This document shows positions 57,727-64,000 of a stretch of DNA of 64,000 bases, in pieces (positions within the stretch are counted from its first letter, which is position 1; each line of letters opens with the position of its first letter). The DNA lies in assembly GCF_002355395.1 (NCBI RefSeq), contig NZ_AP017315.1, positions 496,001-560,000 of the forward strand, written 5' to 3'. The translations under genes were made by a program, and so were the position numbers. The DNA is from Microcella alkaliphila. Lineage in GTDB: Bacteria; Actinomycetota; Actinomycetes; Actinomycetales; Microbacteriaceae. The notes below the pieces were generated by a model. That model did not search any database. It was not told the origin of the DNA and saw nothing but the letters and a program-made list of their open reading frames with translations.

Positions 57727-57883
57727 CCCTGTGCCGACTTTCCCTATCCCGTCCCCGTATCGCGGAGCCGGTCGTAAGGCCTGCGTGGGCGTGCCGCTGC
57801 ACGCTTCGCCGTCCGTAGGCACCCCGGCGAGGTGTGCACGGGCGCCCAGCTGCGCGCTGAGCGCTGAGCGGCTCGTACGCATG

Positions 57884-57925
57884 AAAACGGGGCCCGGGAG
57901 AACAACGTGTCCTCCCGGGCCCCGT
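57884..57925 (-). terminator. Reverse-strand terminator of the liv operon
   Basis: On the reverse strand, ACGGGGCCCGGGAG and CTCCCGGGCCCCGT (14 pairs) enclose an 11-base loop and are followed by a TTTT run. It ends the livHMGF transcript 29 bp after the livF stop. Confidence 0.85.
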
Positions 57926-57953
57926 CTGCGACGCTGTGCGCCCGTCTGCGGCG

Positions 57954-58730
57954 CTATTCCTGCCCGAGGGTGCCGAGGTACAGCCCGATAACCTTCGGGT
58001 CGTTCAGCAGCTCGCGGCCGGTTCCCTCGTACGCGTCCTTCCCCTGGTCCAGCACGTAGCCGCGGTCGCAGATCTGCAGGCAGCGGCGCGCGTTTTGCTC
58101 GACCATAATGGTCGTCACGCCGGCCTTGTTGATCTCCTTGACGCGCAAGAACGCCTCGTCCTGACGCACAGGCGAGAGGCCGGCGCTTGGCTCGTCGAGC
58201 AGGATCACCTCGGGGCTAATCATGAGCGCGCGGCTCATGGCGACCATCTGCCGCTCACCGCCCGACAGTGAACCGGCCCGCTGCTGCAGGCGCTTGCCGA
58301 GCTCGGGGAAGATGTTGACCACGAACTCGAGCCGGTGCGAGAAGTCCTTCGGGCGCAGGAAGATGCCCATCTGAAGGTTCTCTTCGATCGTGAGCGTCGG
58401 GAAGACGTTGTTCGTCTGCGGCACGAAGCCGACACCCTTCGCCACGAGCTTGTTTGCCTTGAGGTTCGTGATGTCTTCGCCGTAGAGCGAGATCGACCCC
58501 GAGCGCACCTTCACGAGGCCGAAGATCGACTTCAGCAGCGTCGACTTTCCGGCGCCGTTCGGCCCGATGATTCCGATCAGCTCGCCATCACGCGCGGTGA
58601 GCGAGCAGTCGGTGAGGATGTTGATCCCGGGCAGGTACCCGGCCGTCACGTTGTCGACGTGGACGACGACCTTGCGGTCGTCGACGACCGCGCCGCCGGC
58701 CTCAGTGCTTGATTTCGTCGGCGTCGTCAT
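57954..58730 (-). CDS. livF: ABC transporter ATP-binding protein LivF
   Basis: 258 aa. Walker A GIIGPNGAGKSTLLKSIFG, signature LSGGERQMVAMSRAL, Walker B VILLDEPSAGLSP. Last gene of the liv operon, overlapping livG by 29 bp. Confidence 0.95.
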   Translation of the reverse strand: MTTPTKSSTEAGGAVVDDRKVVVHVDNVTAGYLPGINILTDCSLTARDGELIGIIGPNGAGKSTLLKSIFGLVKVRSGSISLYGEDITNLKANKLVAKGVGFVPQTNNVFPTLTIEENLQMGIFLRPKDFSHRLEFVVNIFPELGKRLQQRAGSLSGGERQMVAMSRALMISPEVILLDEPSAGLSPVRQDEAFLRVKEINKAGVTTIMVEQNARRCLQICDRGYVLDQGKDAYEGTGRELLNDPKVIGLYLGTLGQE

Positions 58731-59634
58731 CCGCCAGCTCCTTCACTGCTTCGGTGATGCTCGGGTCGAGCTCGCCCAGGTCTTCGTCGTGGTGCGAGCC
58801 GAGGTAGGCGTCGATCACGGCGGGGTTCTTCATGACCTCGTGCGGGTCACCCTCTGCGACGACCTTGCCCTCGGCCATCACCACAACCCAGTCGGCGATG
58901 TGGCGCACCATGTGCATGTCGTGCTCGACGAAGAGCACGGTCATGCCCTCGGTCTTGAGGTTCAAGATGTGGTCGAGCAGCGACTGCGTCAGCGCAGGGT
59001 TTACCCCGGCCATGGGCTCGTCGAGCATGACCAGCGTGGGCTCGCTCATCAGGGCGCGGGCCATCTCGAGCAGCTTGCGCTGTCCGCCCGAGAGACTCGC
59101 GGCGTAGTCGTCCTTCTTGGCATCCAGCTTGAAGCGGGCGAGCAAGTCGAGTGCGCGCGCTTCGATTTCCTCCTCTTCCTTGCGCCAGAACCACGGGAAG
59201 ATCGCCTTCGTCAGGCTCTCGCCGCTCTGACCCTTCGCGCCCAACTTCATGTTGTCGAGAACGGTGAGCAGGCCGAGGGCCTTCGTGAGCTGGAAGGTTC
59301 GCACCTGACCGCGACGCGCCACCTTGAAGGCGGGCACCCCGGCGATGCTGTTGCCGTCGAAGATCCATTCGCCGGTGTCGGGTTTGTCGAAGCCGGTCAG
59401 CAGGTTGAACAGCGTCGTCTTGCCCGCACCGTTTGGCCCGATCAGCGCCGTGATCGCGCCGCGCGGAATCTCGAGGTGCTCAACGTCAACGGCCGTCAGG
59501 CCGCCGAACGAGCGCTTGATGTGGTCGGCGACGATGATCGGATCGACTTTCTTCACCCCGGGAGCGGGTTCGCCGATGTGCAGGCCGGTGCTCTTGGTGG
59601 GCGTGCTCGAGGGCACGGCGTCGCTACTTGACAA
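58702..59634 (-). CDS. livG: ABC transporter ATP-binding protein LivG
   Basis: 310 aa. Walker A ALIGPNGAGKTTLFNLLTG, signature LSGGQRKLLEMARAL, Walker B LVMLDEPMAGVNP, H-loop FVEHDMHMVRHIADWV. The TTG start at 59634 is supported by AAGGAG 9 bases before it; it overlaps livM. The acidic C-terminal tail (about 40 aa) is unusual. Confidence 0.94.
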   Translation of the reverse strand: MSSSDAVPSSTPTKSTGLHIGEPAPGVKKVDPIIVADHIKRSFGGLTAVDVEHLEIPRGAITALIGPNGAGKTTLFNLLTGFDKPDTGEWIFDGNSIAGVPAFKVARRGQVRTFQLTKALGLLTVLDNMKLGAKGQSGESLTKAIFPWFWRKEEEEIEARALDLLARFKLDAKKDDYAASLSGGQRKLLEMARALMSEPTLVMLDEPMAGVNPALTQSLLDHILNLKTEGMTVLFVEHDMHMVRHIADWVVVMAEGKVVAEGDPHEVMKNPAVIDAYLGSHHDEDLGELDPSITEAVKELADDDADEIKH

Positions 59635-60607
59635 AAGCCAGCTCCTTCTTGTTGCCGAAGATGCCCTGTGGTCTGAATACCACCAAGAGCATGATCACGA
59701 TGCCGACGAGGATGAACTGCAGCTGGCCAGCCTGAACGGTCGACATGAACGGCAGCCAGCCGACCTCCACTGCGCGGGCAACGAACCCGGAGAAGAAGCT
59801 CAGCGCCACCCAGAACACGATCGCGCCGACGATCGGGCCGAGCACCGTGGCGGCGCCACCGAGCAGCAGAATTGCGTAGATGAAGAACGTCAGCGTGGGC
59901 TGGAAGTTCGACGGAACGATCGCGCGGGGGAGGACGAACACCATGCCGGCGAGCGACCCGAAGACGCCACCGAGAACGAGAGCCTGCATCTTGTAGAAGT
60001 AGACGTTCTTGCCGAGGGCGCGTACGGCATCCTCGTCTTCTCGGATTCCCTTGATGACGCGGCCCCAGGGCGACTTCATCAGGCGCCACGTGATGAGAGC
60101 GGCAATGATCACGAGGCCCCACCCGAAGATGCGGACCCACCAGTCGTATTCGTTGTAGGTGAAGGGGCCAAAGCCGTAGCGTCCGGGCGGGATCGGGTTC
60201 ACCTCTTCGAAGCTGCCCTTGTACCCCTGCAGGCCGTTGGCCGAGCCCGTGTACTGAACGAACGTGTTTGTCGTGAAGAACAATCGCGCGATCTCGGCCG
60301 CCGCAATCGTCACGATTGCCAGATAGTCAGCGCGCAGCCGTAGCGTGGGCACACCCAAGATCAGCGCGAAGATGATCGACACGCCCACACCCACGAGCAG
60401 GGCCGCCCACCAGGGGAAACCAAACGTGAGCGTCGAGATGCCGTATCCATAGGCGCCAAGGGCCATGAAGCCCGCCTGGCCGAAGTTCAGCAGGCCCGTG
60501 TACCCGAAGTGGATGGCGAGGCCGAGAGCGGCGAGCGCGTACGCCGCCGTGACGGGGCTCAGAATCTGCTGAGCGGAGTTACCGAGAAGTTGAATCCAGT
60601 CGATCAT
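59624..60607 (-). CDS. livM: ABC transporter permease LivM
   Basis: 327 aa, about ten membrane helices. LivM pattern FGYTGLLNFGQAGFMALGAY, LRLRADYLAIVTIAAAEIAR and IREDEDAVRALGKNVYFYKM. Separated from livH by 3 bp. Confidence 0.94.
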   Translation of the reverse strand: MIDWIQLLGNSAQQILSPVTAAYALAALGLAIHFGYTGLLNFGQAGFMALGAYGYGISTLTFGFPWWAALLVGVGVSIIFALILGVPTLRLRADYLAIVTIAAAEIARLFFTTNTFVQYTGSANGLQGYKGSFEEVNPIPPGRYGFGPFTYNEYDWWVRIFGWGLVIIAALITWRLMKSPWGRVIKGIREDEDAVRALGKNVYFYKMQALVLGGVFGSLAGMVFVLPRAIVPSNFQPTLTFFIYAILLLGGAATVLGPIVGAIVFWVALSFFSGFVARAVEVGWLPFMSTVQAGQLQFILVGIVIMLLVVFRPQGIFGNKKELAFVK

Positions 60608-60610
60608 GTC

Positions 60611-61939
60611 TTAGCCGATCCGTTCCTTGCGGCCCAAGATGCCCTGAGGTCGCACCAGTAGCACGACGATCAAGACCACCAAGGCACCGACGTACTTCAT
60701 GTCTGCAGCGATCACGAGGGTCGACATCTCGACGAACAGGCCGACGATGATCGACCCGATGAGGGCACCAAACGCGGTACCGAGTCCGCCGAGCACGACC
60801 GCGGCGAAGGTGAGGAGCAGGATCTGGAAGCCCATGTCCCAGCTCACACCCGGTCGGAAGTAGGCCCAGAGGATGCCGCCGAGACCGGCGAGACCACCGG
60901 CCATGACCCACACGATGCGGATCACGCGGTCGACGTCGATGCCGGATGCGGCGGCCAGAGCCGGATTGTCGCTGACGGCGCGGGTCGCCTTCCCGAGGCG
61001 GGTGCGCAAGAGGAAGTACGCGACCGCCAGCAGCACCACGACCGCGATGATCATCGACGCAATGTCGATGAGGCTGAGGCCGTAGAAGCCGGTGTTCAAC
61101 GCCGTCGTGGTCGCGAACGGCAGCTGGCGCGTCTCTCCACCGATGAAGAACTGGTAGAGGTAGCGCACCGCGAGCGACAGGCCGATCGAGACGATCATCA
61201 TCGGGATCAAGCCGACGCCGCGTCGCCGAAGCGGCTTCCAGAGCCCCGCATCGTTGACCCAGCCGGCTGCCATGCTCAGCAGCAGAGCGATGAGGATCGC
61301 CAGCGGCAGCGGCAACTCGAGGAACACCCCGAAGACGAGCACCATGATGGCGCCGAAGGCGACCAGCTCGGCGTGGGCGAAGTTGCTGAGGCCCGTTGTT
61401 CCGAACACCAGCGACAGGCCGATCGCGACGAGCGCGAGCAGCAGGCCGAAGTTGAGGCCGAGGAAGAGGCGGTCGAGAATCTGGCCACCCACGTTCGTCG
61501 TGGCCCGCTCGCCTTCGCCGATGAAGAAGTTCGCGACGACGCTGCCACTCGGGCCGACGGTCGCCTCGCGCGAATTGGGTGTCTCATCTTCGCCCGTCTC
61601 GTCGACGACCGCGATGCCCTCGGGCAGGGTCGACTCGTCGAGGGTGACGACGTAGGTGTCGCGCTCGGGAACGCCGATGGCCCAGCGGCCTTCGGCGTTC
61701 GTGATCGCCTCGGCCGACTGGCCGGGGCCCTCGACGGTGATGCGAATGCCCTCGAGGGGGTCGCCGTCGAGGCGGACGATGCCGCTCACTCGGTAGTCGT
61801 TCTCGTCGATCCCCACTTGCGATGCGGCGTGAGCCGGCGCGGCTGACATGAGCGCCACCGCGCTGAACAGCAGCGCCAGCAGGGTCGCGACGAGCCGAGG
61901 CCAGCGCCTGCTCGTCGGTGTGGTTGCAGCGTGTGCCAC
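60611..61939 (-). CDS. livH: LivH-type ABC permease with secreted N-terminal domain
   Basis: 442 aa versus about 290-310 for ordinary LivH. The C-terminal 290 aa or so are LivH (VAIGLSLVFGTTGLSNFAHA, RTRLGKATRAVSDNPALAAA, GIDVDRVIRIVWVMAGGLAG). Before it lie a signal peptide (LLALLFSAVALMSAAPAHA) and about 110 aa resembling a carboxypeptidase-regulatory beta-sandwich (VSGIVRLDGDPLEGIRITVE, TNAEGRWAIGVPERDTYVVT), which would face outside. GTG start 61939 with GGAGG upstream. First gene of the operon. Confidence 0.9.
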   Translation of the reverse strand: MAHAATTPTSRRWPRLVATLLALLFSAVALMSAAPAHAASQVGIDENDYRVSGIVRLDGDPLEGIRITVEGPGQSAEAITNAEGRWAIGVPERDTYVVTLDESTLPEGIAVVDETGEDETPNSREATVGPSGSVVANFFIGEGERATTNVGGQILDRLFLGLNFGLLLALVAIGLSLVFGTTGLSNFAHAELVAFGAIMVLVFGVFLELPLPLAILIALLLSMAAGWVNDAGLWKPLRRRGVGLIPMMIVSIGLSLAVRYLYQFFIGGETRQLPFATTTALNTGFYGLSLIDIASMIIAVVVLLAVAYFLLRTRLGKATRAVSDNPALAAASGIDVDRVIRIVWVMAGGLAGLGGILWAYFRPGVSWDMGFQILLLTFAAVVLGGLGTAFGALIGSIIVGLFVEMSTLVIAADMKYVGALVVLIVVLLVRPQGILGRKERIG

Positions 61940-62009
61940 GAAACCTCCAGGTCGTTTCGGGTCGAGGCGCGCAGCCCCGCGGGCCAGGCGGCCCGGTCCG
62001 TCAGCATTG

Positions 62010-62109
62010 ACGATAGGACCCGCACGTTGCCGCCGTGTTTCGCGACGAAATGCGAATCCGCGTAGTCATTATGGGCACGGAATACGTTCCGCCCCAACCC
62101 GCTTAAGAT
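62010..62109. promoter_or_regulatory. Divergent promoter region of livH and guaB
   Basis: The 234-bp gap 61940-62173 has no gene. Reverse-strand TATCGT (62010-62015) is a -10 candidate for livH and forward TAAGAT (62104-62109) one for guaB, leaving a guaB leader of about 60 nt. CGGAA-TACG-TTCCG (62078-62091) is a small palindrome between them. No good -35 boxes were found. Confidence 0.35.
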
Positions 62110-62170
62110 GGAACACCGGATTCCAGCGTCGCATCCGGCTCCGTTCCCGCGTTTACAGAGGAGTCAGTGA

Positions 62171-63676
<1,506 letters not shown>

Positions 63677-63750
63677 CGCCCGCGCCCCGCGCCGCGCGTT
63701 CGGCGCCGCACCGCCGCCCCCGCGCGCGGGTCGCGAGTCAATACCGCGAG

Positions 63751-63794
63751 TTCGGTGCAAACCCGCGCATTCGAACGCGCGGGTTTGCACCGAA
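63751..63794. repeat. Large palindrome after guaB, REP-like
   Basis: TTCGGTGCAAACCCGCGC (63751-63768) and GCGCGGGTTTGCACCGAA (63777-63794) are perfect 18-bp arms around ATTCGAAC. It has no T-run on either side. Only one copy is seen here. It may be a dispersed intergenic palindrome. Confidence 0.65.
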
Positions 63795-63806
63795 CAGCGG
63801 GTGACA

Positions 63807-63830
63807 GGGGAGGAGTCCTGACTCCTCCCC
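63807..63830 (+). terminator. Hairpin after guaB
   Basis: GGGGAGGAGT-CCTG-ACTCCTCCCC, a perfect 10-bp stem 12 bp after the larger palindrome. No T-run follows. It may terminate guaB together with the element before it. Nothing else was seen in 63677-63909. Confidence 0.5.
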
Positions 63831-63909
63831 GTGTCGGTGTAGCCACGCTGGTTCTGCAGGTCACGCGCACCCCGCACTCCGCCAGTGGGGCGCGCGCACA
63901 ATGCCGCCC

Positions 63910-64000
63910 ATGGTCACCCCCCTCGACGACTTACCCATTGGGCCAGATGGCTTCGTGCTCGCCCGGGATGTCTCGCGCTTGCACGGCGAGCGTTCAACCC
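63910..64000 (+). CDS. Unidentified gene, 3' end outside window
   Basis: An open frame from ATG 63910 (MVTPLDDLPIGPDGFVLARD) runs off the right edge. Another in-frame ATG lies at 63901. CACAAT (63897-63902) ends 7 bases before 63910, resembling the leaderless pattern elsewhere in the window. About 30 residues are too few to assign a family. Confidence 0.4.
   Translation, partial: MVTPLDDLPIGPDGFVLARDVSRLHGERST

Overview
The window is very GC-rich, with GTG and TTG starts, tightly overlapping genes (ATGA, GTGA, TAATG) and mostly C/G third codon positions. Gene content and order fit an actinobacterium of the order Micrococcales, most likely Microbacteriaceae. Supporting signs are a pilus locus without outer-membrane parts, str, S10, spc and alpha ribosomal operons in actinobacterial order without rpsN, groES without groEL behind CIRCE operators, an N-acetylglucosamine/alanine racemase/TsaEBD cluster, and many apparently leaderless genes. 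The family assignment is inference from gene order and protein style.

Layout. (1) 1-9242: a type IV pilus locus: retraction ATPase pilT (cut at the left edge), platform protein pilC, major pilin, three minor-pilin-like proteins (one very large), prepilin peptidase, and the pilM-pilN-pilO assembly proteins; there is no PilP or PilQ. A Pro/Ala-rich membrane protein follows (9303-10241). (2) 10259-14933: the str operon (rpsL, rpsG, fusA, tuf) with a good promoter, a structured leader and a strong terminator. (3) 14981-21384: a small membrane ORF, then a histidine-utilisation locus, with an IclR-type regulator divergent from hutH-hutU-hutG-hutI across a palindromic operator. (4) 21385-36981: an intergenic region with tandem hairpins, then the S10 and spc operons (rpsJ to rplO), a multi-hairpin element before secY-adk, then infA-rpmJ-rpsM-rpsK-rpoA-rplQ and a perfect 18-bp-arm terminator. 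(5) 36992-42121: a tandem GNAT protein, a membrane acyltransferase (reverse strand), truA, then rplM-rpsI. (6) 42143-51415: glmM, a methyltransferase and coaA (reverse), glmS, acpS, alr, tsaE, tsaB, rimI, tsaD. (7) 51508-54760: two small membrane proteins, a THUMP-like methyltransferase (reverse), groES with two CIRCE operators, and a RarD-type transporter. (8) 54856-61939: a branched-chain amino-acid-type ABC uptake system, with two lipoprotein binding proteins on the forward strand converging on livF-livG-livM-livH on the reverse strand; the LivH homologue has an unusual secreted N-terminal domain. (9) 62174-63676: guaB, followed by two palindromic hairpins and the start of an unidentified gene cut by the right edge.

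Most genes are housekeeping and need little debate. The more unusual material lies in the pilus locus (a modular pilin-like protein with a beta-helix-like region), two hut enzymes with changed active-site residues, the LivH fusion, and the regulatory DNA: near-identical promoters for infA and rplM, -10 boxes that reuse the stop codon of the gene before, terminators abutting leaderless promoters, a hairpin array before secY, and intergenic palindromes. No tRNA, rRNA, CRISPR array, insertion sequence or phage gene was seen.
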